Source of the DNA: Phlebotomus papatasi
Lineage: Eukaryota > Arthropoda > Insecta > Diptera > Psychodidae
Reading direction: 5' to 3'
NCBI RefSeq assembly: GCF_024763615.1
Contig: NC_077223.1
Span: 49,042,627-49,106,626 of the forward strand
Length of the DNA stretch: 64,000 bases
Below the pieces are notes generated by a model. That model ran no database searches. It had not been told where the DNA came from and worked only from the letters and a program-made list of their open reading frames with translations. The first letter of the stretch is position 1, and each line of letters starts with the position of its first letter. Below are positions 47,631 through 59,248 of this stretch, one piece after another. Made by a program: the position numbers and the translations under genes.

Positions 47631-49202
47631 TTTTTATAATGAAACGGAAGTTTTTGTGAAGAGGCTTTTGAATTTTACTAAAAAAAATATTAAAATTTTC
47701 GTACTCCAATGGTGTAAAAATATTAAATAGTATTGATTTGAATTGTTTTATAAATTTTTCTTGATAAATTTGGATGAGTTTTTGATGACTTTTTAAATTG
47801 TAAAATTATTATACAATGAACACAAATCTCTCGTGATTCCAAATATATTCAGTAACCAAGACGCTTAACTCATACGAGTTTTTCTTAATTTTTTGTTAAT
47901 TTATTTATTTATTATTGTTTTAAAAAAATCATTAAACCTGTCAAATTAACCATTAAAGGCGCAACCTGCGGTGGGTGTTTTGGGGTTGTGCAGTCAATTG
48001 ACACAGCCCCGAACAAATTGGGGATGGAGTGTTAGCAGAAGCATCATATATGGCAATTATGTATGTATTATGTACACATTATAGCTGAGTATTTGCAAAA
48101 AGCGCCAATTTCGACTCGGGAGCAGCATTTAAACCAATAATGCCATATGGCTGAGCGTTTATTTAATTAGAATGTTATTTGAATTTTGGGGCGTGTGGAG
48201 TAAATCTACGGCATTAGCGCACTGTCATTTGATCAAATTAAAAATGGATTACTGACGCTTGCTCCACACGTAAATGTTCCAGGGGTGAGATTTTTTTTCA
48301 GGGGGCGACCATAGATTGTCAGTGTTTAAATAGGCACCAAAGGATACATAATTTGTATGGTTGATTGGTTTATGAATATAAAAATCGCCACCACACAGCA
48401 ATTACAAAATTTCAATTACTAATTTATGGTCGGTTTACTTTAGTCATTTCGCCTTTCTTTCGTCAATTATAAATTTAAGAATTGGTAACAATATGCTAAC
48501 CAGTTTCTTAAGACAAATAAATTTTTATCAAGAAGAAGACAGCTTAATTTCAGGCAGTTAACATTTTTTGAGACTCACTTACAAAACGTTTATAAACTTT
48601 AATACGACATATTGTTACAAATATGGGTAGAGGAGCCCTCACTCCACCCCTATAATAAGCGCACCCTGGCGAATCGACTACCCCCTCTAGGGGGTGAAAA
48701 AACCCATCTGTGGCGTCCATGGAGTGAAACTATCATGGCTTTCCTTGTGATTCTTTATTGCCTAATCTCTATCTCAAATCGGTTACAACACTCTTAAACT
48801 GAATTCCTTAATTCCTTAAGAAATTGAATTCCGTAATTTTACGCCTCTACACAATTAATAATTCCTTGAGAGGTAGTTAGGCGTTGATGTAGGCTTCGGA
48901 TAATTAATGAAAAGCCCCCAAAAATGACACGCAGGAGAAATTTCCTGAACTCCGAAGATTCCGCTCTCCTGTAGAGAGCATTTTTGGGTGGCAACCATTG
49001 TAGTATCTCCAAGATCATCAGGGCCAAACAGGGTTATTTTAATGTCTCATCTCCTAGTAATAATGTTCCGCTTCCAAAATCTTAGGATCTAGCTCCAAGA
49101 CCAAGGCCACACCAAATGCTTATAAGCTGGCACTTGAACTAACGAACTACGAAGTCGTGGAGAAATCGTCTTCAGGCACGGGGAGATGAAAGGCATACTC
49201 GT
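47631..49202. other. Single-copy-looking sequence, candidate regulatory island
   Basis: 47940-48330 is repeat-free and holds homeodomain-like sites (TTTATTTAATTAGA) and the near-inverted words GGCGTGTGGAGTAA and TTGCTCCACACGT. Regulatory function is speculation. The remainder shows nothing. Confidence 0.4.
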
Positions 49203-49300
49203 AGGGGAGACCGGGGCAAAATTACCCACGCATGGTATTAGACAATGGGAAGTTATAGCCTGTCATAGCTGCCATATAAGGATTATTGAAGAAATCAGTT
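49203..49300. mobile_element. Lone left tip of the GGGGCAAAA family
   Basis: GGGGAGACCGGGGCAAAATT follows a TA at 49202-49203, the same tip as the 58072-58658 element. I could not find its partner end in the following kilobase, apart from GGGGAAAATTAGACA near 49504. Confidence 0.4.
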
Positions 49301-49971
49301 TATTCGAAGAAAATACATCCCTTCCTTAGAAACATTTCAGACTTGTTAGGAATTCCAAGATCTTGTCAAATAGTAGCACTTACACATGCGCCCTATGCTC
49401 TCTTGAACGCGCTTTTACCACTTTGAATTTTTTAATATCTAGGCAACTTACTTATAAAACGTATCTCCTCAAAAAACTAGGTTTTTAAGAAGAAGAAGAG
49501 GGATGGGGAAAATTAGACAGTCCTTAGAGTGACTTTCAGGGCCGGGTCCCCCTAATGTTCTGAAATCGCTATCCAACCATTTGGCTTCTAGGGTTGAGAA
49601 CAGTAGCACGCACGGGTAAATAGATGGTAAGGCAAACAGCGTGACGTCAAAAAAAAGTCGATAGTTAAAATTTCCAGAATTCTATCAAAATATAACCTGC
49701 ACAATTCAATAAAAGATTAGGTTAGGTTGATTGCCTTCTTACAGAATCCACGTGTTCCCAAAATAAATACCTAAATGAATTAAAATGATAGGCTGATTAG
49801 TTCCTGACCTTACTGCAACTCACTTCCAGCAATACCTGTTGAAGAGACACAAAGTGATCAAATCCGGGTCGATTAACCGAATTTCTTTGTGCCACGTTGA
49901 CTCCTTCAAAAGAAGTTCCCTGAAGCTCCAAAAATGAAACGCCGGAGGATCTCTATTCACTAATTCTTTAA

Positions 49972-50760
49972 CACTTGGAAGGACCCTAGTGGCAGCCGCT
50001 GCCAATTTAGTTTTCAATGTTATTTTTTATAGTGAAGAATATATCATTTCGCCTGGAGACCCGATTGAATGCGTGCAGAATTTATCTGGCTATTTTTTCG
50101 TTATAAAATTTTTAATAAAAATTAAATATTAATGTAAATATATTGCAAAAACAAAAAACTTCACTCGGAAGGACCAAGTGGCAGTTGCTGCCATATGCAT
50201 TTTATATGGCAGTTTGACGTTCTGCAGATGTAATTTTCTTGATTATTATTGTATAAAAGCCTTAAAAGAACAAATTGAAAGTGTTTTTGCAAATTATTGA
50301 GAAGAATTATGGGAAATATTGAATTGGGAAATATGTATGAAATATGAATAATTATGGGAATTATTCAATTTTTCTCTTATTTACCAAAGCTCAAAATCCA
50401 TTTTGTTAAGCGAAGTTAATAGAAAATAGTTAATAGTATTAACTATTGTTCATATGTAGAATTTCTGCTTTGAAAAATAAGAGAAAAATTGAAATATTCA
50501 AAGGCTGCCGTATTAAAAGGCACACCACTTTCCCTGACGCCATGATTCTGATAAAAATGAAAACATCGAATGGTTAAAAATCTTTAGATACAGTACCCAA
50601 GGAGGTGAAATTTCTGATTCAGACACCAGAAAAGAACTGACTGAGGCTCCGAATGTTAAAATATATGTAAAAATATTAAAATATTATGTAAAATCTGATA
50701 AGTGGCAGCGGCTGCCACTTGGTCCTTCCGTGACACTTTTAGTTAGGGTTCTTCGAAGTG
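49972..50760 (+). mobile_element. PiggyBac-like non-autonomous element, copy 2
   Basis: TTAA at 49968-49971 and 50761-50764. The ends are CACTTGGAAGGACCC and GGGTTCTTCGAAGTG. It is co-linear with 26315-27108 throughout, differing by scattered substitutions and small indels, including one that breaks the short acidic frame. Its presence at an unrelated site with its own TTAA shows that the two copies moved independently. Confidence 0.85.
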
Positions 50761-51238
50761 TTAATAACTACTCTTCTTGACAATTTCTGATATTCTACAA
50801 CTCTACAAAAACGGTCTCACAATTAATTAATTAATTGGAATTCAGAATAAATCTTAGCGCTTCTTAATGGCGTCTTTTCTCGACGATGATTTTTCTCCAA
50901 GTGTTCGCCTTCTTCAAAAAGAGCTTTATCCAAGTCCACGGGATAAAAAATTTCCCTTTTCCCCTCTTTTGCGAAGTGACATTTGACGTAATTCCAAAAC
51001 ACATGTCCATGCTGAAAACATAGACTAATTTCCAACATCCTTAGAGCACAAAAAGCCAAAATATAATACATATACCTGAAAATCGAGGGATTATATCACT
51101 CCTTGGAAAGTACATGGGCCCAAATCATTTTAAACATTTCACAGGAGACAACATGAAATATTTAATTTTGCGTAAATAATTATCTTAATTTATTATCTTA
51201 AGAAAAAGATTTTATTTCAAATTAAAATTTCATTTGTA

Positions 51239-51576
51239 CAGTAGACTCTCGCAAATTCGGCTCTTTTAAGATCGGGCTACTTTTTAATTCGGGCAGCGGT
51301 TACATTTGAAAAAAGTTTGTTGTCATTTTTCAAGTTTGATTATGATTATCAAATGAATCAAATATGCTCAAATTTGGCATGGTTTGTCTTAGTTTTGATG
51401 TGATTTTGCATTATTGAGGGATTTTCATGCAATTTACGTTATATATGAGTGTAAACTCAATATCTATATGCACATGAATAAAAAATCGTTGCATTTCAAA
51501 AAGTTTGTCGCCCGAATTTCTGTCTAACTCGGCTGACATTTCGGTCCTATATGCCCGAATTTCAGAGAGTCTACTG
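51239..51576. mobile_element. MITE of the AGTAGACTCTC family, copy 3 (338 bp)
   Basis: TA at 51237-51238 and 51577-51578. CAGTAGACTCTCGCAAATTC on the left and its inverted counterpart on the right. An isolated tip (GAGTCTACTGTA, 51799-51810) and a decayed piece at 53590-53660 (CGCCCGAATTTCTCGATAAT) suggest a fourth copy split by the pogo-like element. Confidence 0.87.
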
Positions 51577-52117
51577 TATTAGCGTCGGTCGTGACACTGT
51601 TTAAAATTCAACAATTTTTCGTTTACTTTTATACCATATTAAATTTTCATATACTTAAATTACATAAAATTTCCAATGATATGCAGCATAACCAACTTAA
51701 CTAAATTTCATGTGAACAAATATTTTTGAAACCTAGCCATCAAAATTAAAAAATATATATATAACAATTGAAAGACAGCCAATTAAGCGTGTCTACAGAG
51801 TCTACTGTATAATAGTAGAGTAACTGCCCTAATTCAAAACCATTTCCAGACGCTTTAACTTTGACAGAAGATTCAACACATTAAGTTCATATTTTTTCTG
51901 AAGAGAATTACATAAATTTGCTCCTTGACTCTTCTAGAATGTTACTATTTAGTGCAAATTCTTTAAATTGAGTTTGAAAACTACTTTAATACAAGAAAAA
52001 TACACAAGTGCAAAATGCTTCTATTGGAAACAATTTAATCCAAATGGAGACAAGGGAAATTTTCCAATTGGAGACAAACACTAAGTGATTAAGAAAATAG
52101 TTTATTTAATCATTTTT

Positions 52118-52928
52118 TTAGATGACATTTTTAGTATCCTCATTCTCGCCTTTTTGCTCTTTTACTTTTTGATCATCTTTTGAACCGTTTAAAAACTTTG
52201 CATTGTCAATATCATTACGATCAAATGGTAACAAGCCGCATCCTCTAAATCCACTTTTTGCTATATTTTCGAGATTTAAGAGTGGCAATGCATTTGATAA
52301 TACCCTTGCAAGATTTCTTGGTTTCAATCTGTCTCCATCATTTTCCATTCTCCACTGAGCTAAAGCTCAGTGGAGAATAGACCACCTTTTCGCCTTTGGG
52401 AGAAAGCATAACACCAGTTTCGTCTAGATTAAAGATGCGATCAGGAGGGAATTCCAGAAGATCTTTCGATTCTAAGTATTCACGGGTTTTCTCAAACCAG
52501 TCAGTGATGTTCTCAGAGGTAACACAGGCTCTTTGGGTGGTATATGATTCTGGTTTACGACGGCTTAATTCTGGATGTCTCTTCAAAAACTTCCTGAACC
52601 AAGCATATCCTGGCCTTCCATCTACAAACTCATTGGTGATCTCGAACTTCTTACACATGAGCTGTACAGTGTCGAGGACTTAATCCTTAGTTATGGGATG
52701 CCATTTGTCAGCGCATTCCAAAATCTTTGGTAAAGTGGGGCGCCTTCCCACACTGCATTCCTCCGGATATCTTCTAGTAAGCTTATTATAAAGTGTTGAT
52801 TTCGGAACGTGAAACAAAACAGACACCTCTTTTAGTGATTTTCCACGACGAAAGGCTTCCAAAGCTTTTTTGAGTTGCTCTTAAGTGTAGGTTTTGTTCT
52901 ATTTCCTGGTCTTATTTTCCTTTCCCAT
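52118..52928 (-). pseudogene. Pogo/jerky-like transposase pseudogene
   Basis: Read from the ATG at 52928: an N-terminal psq/CENP-B helix-turn-helix (ALEAFRRGKSLKEVSVLFHV, then PKSTLYNKLTRRYPEE), then the second CENP-B-type helical domain (RPGYAWFRKFLKRHPELSRR), then the start of the DDE domain with its first catalytic Asp in FNLDETGVMLSPKGEK. The sequence then jumps to the C-terminal end of the DDE domain (NIAKSGFRGCGLLPFDRNDI), so most of the catalytic core, including the other acidic residues, is missing. In-frame stops lie at 52899-52901, 52881-52883 and 52680-52682. A perfect short palindrome sits at the deletion junction (52347-52378). The family cuts and pastes DNA at TA sites; this copy cannot make an active enzyme. 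Confidence 0.88.
52347..52378. repeat. Perfect palindrome at the transposase deletion junction
   Basis: Two 15-bp arms (ATTCTCCACTGAGCT and its exact complement) separated by AA. It lies where the transposase reading jumps from the first part of the DDE domain to its C-terminal end. It may be the scar of the event that removed the catalytic core. Confidence 0.8.
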
Positions 52929-53449
52929 CTGAAACAATAAGGAGATCGCTCCAATAAACCCATATTTTCGGTGTTTCCCATTGAAGCACTTGCGCACATT
53001 TCACAAAAGTACTTTTTGTTCAGAAAATATGTAATTATTTTAATTGAGCACTTCACTTACGGTTAACAATAAAGTTAATTGAGTTAATGAAAGTTAAACT
53101 TAATTTCACTAAAATTTGCCAGATATATAGTGCATAAACGTCAAAAAATTAATAAACAACAATCAGCTTACTTGCCTTTTTCATAAGAAAAAATGGTCGA
53201 TCGATGAATTTTTTCGACGGTGAAAAGTTACACTGTCAATTGAAATGAGACTTTTAAATGTTAAAACTTATTTATATGAATGGATTTACGCTTCATTTGA
53301 ACCACAAGGAACTAAATAATAGAAATATAGCACAGAAAATATATGAATAAAAATATAATTAGAGTATTTATTATGGAAAAAATAAGTTTCCATTTGGAGT
53401 AGCAAAAAATTTCCAATTGGAGCAGGTTTTGAATTAGCTTAATTTACCC

Positions 53450-54389
53450 TAACTTGAAAAATTTGCTATTGTTTCTCTAGTTTTCATCGAGATTCTTTAA
53501 AATTTTATGTTTTCTTTTATAGAATTTATAAAGATTATGAATGAGTATCTAAAAAAAGCAAACAAAAATCGTAGGATTTGAAACAGATTCACGCCCGAAT
53601 TTCTCGATAATTCGGATGACTTTTCCCCCCAAATGCCCAATTGAGAGTCCTCTAATTTTATATATTTAAATTACATGTTCCGTCTGAACAGTTAAGCCTG
53701 AATTAACCCGTCATTCACACCTTACTTTTAAGAAGCTTTCATAGCAAATTACCATAATTACCGAATTAAAAAAATCCAGTCCTTAATTAACTCCTTTTCG
53801 TTCGAATCTTAGCGGTAAGGCATAAAATAATGGCGATAGTTGGGTGTTAACCCTTTAACGACGAGACACTTTTTACGGGCTGAAAATCAACAATAAAAAT
53901 TAAACTGAGAAACATAATCAATGATAAGTCTTACATCTAACTTGGATCTAACTCTTGGATAGTCCAACAGAGCCTGATTCGGTATATTTTGTGCTTCTAT
54001 AGACGATAGGAACAAAAATAACCCAAAAATAGAAGTAATTTTTCTGACAATACCAATGAATAATATTTTTCGTTTTAATGAAAAATATTACGTATGAGTA
54101 TTGTAGTTTTCGCCATTTTTTAGCTTAAATATTTACTACATAGCAAATAGCTAGAGATTTGCAAAAAAATATTTTAGATTCCTTCAACCTTTTACTTTAC
54201 AATTATGTACAGACATAAGAAAAAAATAACTTTAGGTAGTCAGGAAAAATTATTTTCCTTATGGAACACCGGTGTTCCAATCGTCCTTAAAGGGTTAAAA
54301 GTCTTAGCGCTGGACTCCCTCTGTGTCAGACCGGGTCTTCATGAAACTCCCCTATTTTCCCATACAAGTTTTTTTAATGTATTTTAGCG
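53450..54389. other. No supported gene
   Basis: Decayed MITE piece at 53585-53660. The frame 54205-54387 lies antisense to the MITD1 3' flank and is not supported. Confidence 0.5.
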
Positions 54390-54395
54390 TTTATT
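54390..54395 (-). promoter_or_regulatory. Polyadenylation signal of the MITD1 homologue
   Basis: AATAAA on the minus strand, about 16 bases past the TGA stop of the MITD1 homologue. This implies a very short 3' UTR. The position is seen directly; use of the signal is inferred. Confidence 0.6.
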
Positions 54396-54410
54396 TCTTA
54401 AATTTAGGAT

Positions 54411-55296
54411 TCATCTAATATTTTCAGGACAAAAGAAAATATCTACATTAGTTTCGCGACACTCGCGATAATCAAAGTCATAAACACCCAGAGAGAATTT
54501 TTCCACCTTTTTAAAGTAATTCAGTCCTCGCCCAATCTTTATGATGTATCCATTGCTGAGTCTACAATAAAAAATCTTTATTAATATAATTGAACTAGAT
54601 TATTAAAATATTACTTATTCATTCTTACATTATTTGCCTATCATGAATATGTTCTGAAAACTCAACATTCAGATTTATTCCTCGTGCTACCTTGAGGCTA
54701 TCTTTTAACTGACGAAAGGCTTCAACTTGTTCACCTCCAACTGACACCGTTCTTACATTGATGTATTTAAGATTGCGACAACTCGAAACTGCCAATTCGC
54801 AGAACATCACTAAATTGGTTAACTAAAAGTAGAAAGTTAAATAAAACTTTATAATTACAATCAAAAACTAGTACTTACTTGAAAGTATTCTCGCAAATAA
54901 GGTTCCTCTACAAGAATCTCTTTAACCACGTCATTAAGATATTTCCCAAAAAGACTTTTGTAACTGTGTCCCTTAGAATTCTCAATAATATGAATTTTGT
55001 CTTTGATCTCTCCTCTTATTGACCATTTTAATATTTGTTCTTTTAATATACAAGCTCGATCTCGGTACTCCTTTATTTTATTTTCGAGGTACTTTTTCTT
55101 TGAAGAATCTGTCTGATCTAAATAAAGCAAAGAATTATAAAATCTTTTTTTTTTAGTAATTGCTCTTAATGTTCTTAATACTTTTGGCCATAGTTGCTAA
55201 TCCTTCTGCTCCTTCTTCATACAAATTCACAGCCTCCATATAACGTCCGGACTTATCGAACTCCACAGCTCTCAATAGCAAGTCCGATGCACTCAT
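54411..55296 (-). CDS. MITD1: MITD1 homologue (MIT domain-containing protein 1), four exons, intact
   Basis: Exons read on the minus strand are 55296-55182, 55117-54879, 54822-54629 and 54561-54411 (115, 239, 194 and 151 bp). They join in frame to 232 codons plus TGA. The introns (64, 56 and 67 bp) are all GT-AG. Residues 1 to about 70 form a MIT three-helix domain (starts MSASDLLLRAVEFDKSGRY). Residues from about 80 to 232 match the MITD1 C-terminal PLD-like domain, including GHSYKSLFGKYLND, EEPYLREYFQ, SEHIHDRQI, IKIGRGLNYFKK and FSLGVYDFDYRECRETNVDIF. The family is about 250 residues, so this is full length. Known family role: a cytosolic dimer that binds ESCRT-III tails through MIT and membranes through the C-terminal domain, and helps stabilise the midbody before abscission. 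The ATG is the first Met after an in-frame TAA nine codons upstream, in the context AAAAATGA. The first donor (GTATTA) is weak, but the splice is supported because it keeps the family alignment. No neighbouring host gene is visible. Confidence 0.94.
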
Positions 55297-56540
55297 TTTT
55301 ACTATTCTTACTTGGAAATGATATTAAAATACTTATAAAAAATATTTGGTTGAAGAAATTTAAATTAAAAGAAGAATCTCAATTAAAATATATTAAAATG
55401 ATTAAAATATTAACAAAAAAAGCAGTGCGCTTTGGTTAAGCTACGTTTGACAAGAGAAAGATAAACAAATCAGGGCCATACTCAGGAAAAAAGTATGCAC
55501 GTGATCACTTACCACAGAGCTCTCTATGACAGAGCACGTTAAATGTTTCAAACAAAATCAAAACCGTACCTTCTAAGTTAAGAGTTTGAAAAAAAAGCTG
55601 TTTCAAGCTCTATCTCTTACCAAATGCTTGATCATGTCTTAATGCAGTATGAATGTCTAACAATTCATGGTAGCTATCAGTTACAAGAAATCAATTTATA
55701 GTTCTATAAGTAAACTATCAAGATTCCACCAAACCTCTCATGAGAGGCTCAAAATTTGCGATTCCAACAACACAGAATCCTCCCTCACGTGTGTAATTGA
55801 CGAGTTAACATGGAGAGGGTTGGAATTGTAAAGATTATCAGTGTTTGGTATATATAATGTGGAGTCATATAACTAAAATGGAGTTAAATGATTTTCACAT
55901 TAAGTATTCACTTTGCACACGCTTTGGCCTCAAAATGCGGTGAAATGCTTATTTGTTGATGCGATGCTCAATTAGTACATTGAAACGTGTTTTTACCCCC
56001 AATTGGGATATTTATCCATCTCCGAAGCTTGAACCCATCCTCCATTAAGGGTGAAATTTTATGGAGAAGAGATTCGCGCGCAGAAAATTCAAGTGAAATC
56101 CACCAAATCTCTTCATTACATACCCTTGGTGAGATATGCATGAAAATTACTTCCCCTACATTTGATAAATACCACCCTCACAAATACTCCATCGAATTAA
56201 TTCACGCACCCCGATCTCGCTGAATTTACCCTCATTTTGCTCAAATGAGAATGCTCCATTAAAGTCAGTTGAGTTTAGAACGTTTAAGAGACAAGCATAT
56301 TTTCAAAATTTTGCGAAGTTGTACATCAAACTGAACCAGACATGTCAAACTTGTGACCTTTGACTCTTGTATTTCGAAACAGAAAAGTGTAAAACATTTA
56401 GGTTTAGAGCAAAAATAGTGAAATGGATATAACGATAGACCTCTTTTGCTCTTATACTTCAGTTTTAGTCCTTACCTCCATTGCTACTGGCTACATTTTG
56501 TAATTTTAAAGAACACTGGAAAAATTACACAAGAATGTAG
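55297..56540. other. Upstream region of MITD1, no second gene seen
   Basis: Holds the presumed 5' UTR and promoter of MITD1 (no clear TATA or initiator picked). 55700-56230 is repeat-free and balanced. The frame 55987-56223 has no family signal. Confidence 0.45.
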
Positions 56541-56963
56541 GGAAATGTGCAAATTCCGGCCAGCTTGCAATTTCGGACACCATTTTTGTTCCTCGAATTT
56601 CCATGAATTTTTAGTTTTTACATACTCTAGAGATTATACAATGCAAAAGAATAACAAAAAATGTAGCTTCGACAAACGAGTTGACGTGAAAAAGATATTG
56701 GAAGAATTCCCGAAGGGCAAGGAACTATGAGAATGAAGGTGGCCGAAATAGGGCACCAAAGCTATGTCTATATTTTTATTCATTCTAAAATGCATTAAGA
56801 ATGATTTTAGAGTAAATAAAGACGGTAAACTCTTTACAAGGTACCAAGCAACACTCTTTCAGAAGAAAGAATAAAAAAATCAATTTGTATTTAAAATATT
56901 ACATTTCAAACTTGAGACTTTGACGCTTGCATGCAACTATGCCAAAAATTGGCACACTTACCC
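56541..56963 (+). mobile_element. Pogo-like deletion derivative, TTTCGGCCA family (423 bp)
   Basis: TA at 56539-56540 and 56964-56965. The left tip is GGGAAATGTGCAAATTCCGG and the right tip, read inward, GGGTAAGTGTGCCAATTTTT. It keeps a 29-codon transposase start at 56641-56730 (MQKNNKKCSFDKRVDVKKIL, EEFPKGKEL), comparable to the frame at 20784. The right 80 bp match 21200-21278 and the complement of 12339-12420. Confidence 0.78.
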
Positions 56964-57407
56964 TATTTATTGTCTTACACGCCTTATACAGGACTTACGC
57001 AACAAAGCTTATCAAAATCAAGTTATATCTAGTGCTTATGAAATAATTGTCAAAACTAAATCAATATTTCTACATTCTCTGTTAAGATATTTTATATCTT
57101 ATGTTCTAATTCCTTTCGCCTTCAATTTTTATTGCTCCCACTCAAAGAGAGATCAGTTATTATAACCGTTTTTTTTTCAATGTGACCGTCCTGGAGCTTA
57201 AACGGTTAAAGATATCAACTTTCGGTCTTCGATGACCCCCAATAAAAAATAATATCTCCAGACATTTGAAAAACTTGCCCCCATCGCCCCCTTCATCCCA
57301 TTAAAACTATGTTTCTTTTTGTTTTTCTCAAAATTGGCCCAACCTTCTTCAATAATTTTCGGATGTTTTGTAGTTAGTCCAGCTGAATATTAAAACATCG
57401 ACATGAA

Positions 57408-57800
57408 TATTATTATTATTATTATTACTTTATTTTATCACAAGAATAGGGTCATCCCTTTTACAACTGTGATAATAAAAAAAAAATCAGAAAAAAGAGG
57501 AACATAAAAAAAATAGAGAATGACAAGAATTCGGAATTAAGAGTGTTCAAGAAACAAATTAATTGCTTCTAGGATCCAGCCTGAAGATAGAAATTACGAA
57601 TAGCAGCCGCAGAAATACGGCAATCACTCGGAAGAGAATTAAACAGAATGACGCCTTTTACAAAAAGCGACCGATAGAGGCAGTCATCTTGAACTTTAGG
57701 CACTATAAGTCCTCGAACCCTGGCAGAACTCCCCGTAACCAGAAGACACGACAGGTAATCAGGATATCCAGAAATCAGCAAATGGGACAGAAATAGCACT
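57408..57800 (-). mobile_element. LINE 3' fragment with TAA-repeat tail
   Basis: The minus-strand frame (57799-57569) contains RVRGLIVPKVQDDCLYRSLF and VKGVILFNSLPSD, the closing motif of LINE reverse-transcriptase proteins. It is followed by an untranslated region and a TAA trinucleotide tail (57408-57432). TAA tails are known for the I clade. It appears inserted in a repeat whose sequence (CTCAAAATTGGCCCAA) occurs on both sides (57328, 57823). Confidence 0.75.
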
Positions 57801-58070
57801 GCTCATGTTTTTCGTTTTTTTCTCAAAATTGGCCCAAGTTTTTTTTTTTTGATGATTTTCGAATATGTTTAAGAGATAGTTCAGGCGAGTATCTCGTCCA
57901 GACATACCAATGACCGGAAAATTCGCCATTTTGAATTATTGAAGGTCAAAGATCAATCACTTTAGAGGGCCCATTTTTCAACCGATTTGGTTAAATTTAG
58001 ATTTTTTAGAAAGGTATTTAAATTTTAAACCCGGCTGCATCGGTATTCATCGATAATGAATCGGTTAAGT
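57800..58070 (+). repeat. Dispersed repeat, uninterrupted counterpart of 17880-18065
   Basis: TCGTCCAGACATACCAATGA then CCGGAAAATTCGCCATTTTG, ending AATGAATCGGTTAAG. An imperfect duplicate of its first 100 bp lies at 57305-57400, on the other side of the LINE insertion. Confidence 0.6.
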
Positions 58071-58071
58071 A

Positions 58072-58658
58072 GGGGAGCCTGGGGCAAAACTTGTCAAAAC
58101 GCATATTTAATTCTTTCACGAGCTCTGGGAAAACTTAAACGTTTTATAAATGAGCATATTCTTATAGGAAATTTACTGCTCCACAACATTGCAGAAGACT
58201 ATTTTCCTCTATCTCAAAAAAATGTGGTTTTCGAATCATTTTTAAAAGTCGATTTTGTGGAGATTCTCAAAATTGCTGGGGCAAATTTTGTCATTCTTCG
58301 GATAATTTGTCACGTTTTACTCTCGCAAACGTTAAAAATATCAAATATACATATTTTTATAGGAAATTTATTGCTCTACAAATTTGTCGAAGATAATTTT
58401 TCTCTATCTTAACGAGAAAGGTGCTTAAAATGAGCTAATCAATATATTTTCTGTAAGCACAATATTCCAAAAATAGGGCTTTAAATTTCATTATTTTTTA
58501 TTTTACATAATCCTTCCTCGAATCCCTTGAAACTTTGTAATTTTAAGAAGGTTCATGAAATCTATCTATAATAAAAATTTCAAGCCTCAGTCTCTTTTAT
58601 TTTAGAAAATAGTGAATATTGAAATTTTCGTTTTGACAAATTTTGCCCCAGTCTCCCC
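58072..58658. mobile_element. TA-flanked element, GGGGCAAAATTTG family (587 bp)
   Basis: TA at 58070-58071 and 58659-58660. The tips are GGGGAGCCTGGGGCAAAACT and, read inward from the right, GGGGAGACTGGGGCAAAATT. The interior contains an imperfect direct repeat (58152-58225 and 58351-58420, both with TATAGGAAATTTA, TGCTC and CTCTATCT). Lone tips of the same family are at 40078 and 49203. Confidence 0.8.
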
Positions 58659-59067
58659 TACCATTTTTTTTATTTTCAAATGGTTTTGTGTGCTAATATA
58701 CATGATGATACTAATTCATACATGCATGATACTGATTCACGGAAAGCTCTATATCGTTAGTTCGAGCATTCCACAAAGCTGGAACGCTTTTTTCTTAAAG
58801 AGTCCTATTATAAAACTACTAAATTTATTCTATTACGATTTTTTGAGAAAATTACAAATATTTCTTAAAAGCATTTTGAAAAAAATCATTGAATAATTTT
58901 GCCGGTTCTGTGTAAATTTTGCTTTTAAATTTTTTTTCGGATAATTACCCTATATTTGAAATGCAATTTCAGTACACAGTTCTCTCCTATATGCGAATGC
59001 GGCCCATTTGGAACAAAATAACCCTTAGGATTTTAAATCTGTTCAACGGGTTTTCTATTTTGTGCTA

Positions 59068-59248
59068 GGGGGAAGTGGGGCACCTTTGAAATTGGGATTT
59101 TTCATCTATTTTTAAATAAAATTGAACCTTATCGTGATATAATTTAATTGCACAAACAGATTAAGAAGCTAAATTATATCACGATAAGACTTAATTATAT
59201 TTAAAAATAGGTGAAAAATCCCAATTTCAGAGGTGCCCCACTTCCTCC
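59068..59248. mobile_element. Palindromic TA-flanked MITE (181 bp)
   Basis: TA on both sides. The arms are nearly perfect inverted repeats starting GGGGGAAGTGGGGCACCTTT and mirrored to 59248, with a small loop near 59158. This is a hairpin-forming MITE without coding content. Confidence 0.88.

Larger units (their letters stand above)
51818..53449 (-). mobile_element. Pogo-like (Tc1/mariner superfamily) DNA transposon, 1.6 kb, degraded
   Basis: The ends are inverted repeats of about 25 bp: GAGTAACTGCCCTAATTCAA on the left against GGGTAAATTAAGCTAATTCA read inward from the right. TA dinucleotides flank both ends (51816-51817, 53450-53451). The subterminal regions carry repeated CCAATTGGA and CATTTGGAG motifs, as expected for transposase binding sites. 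The interior encodes a broken pogo/CENP-B-type transposase on the minus strand. A shorter relative in the opposite orientation lies at 30485-31449. Confidence 0.85.

Noticed and set aside
58056..58412. 118-codon open frame
   Set aside because: It starts outside and runs into a TA-flanked MITE, crossing its terminal repeat and an internal duplication; not a gene.
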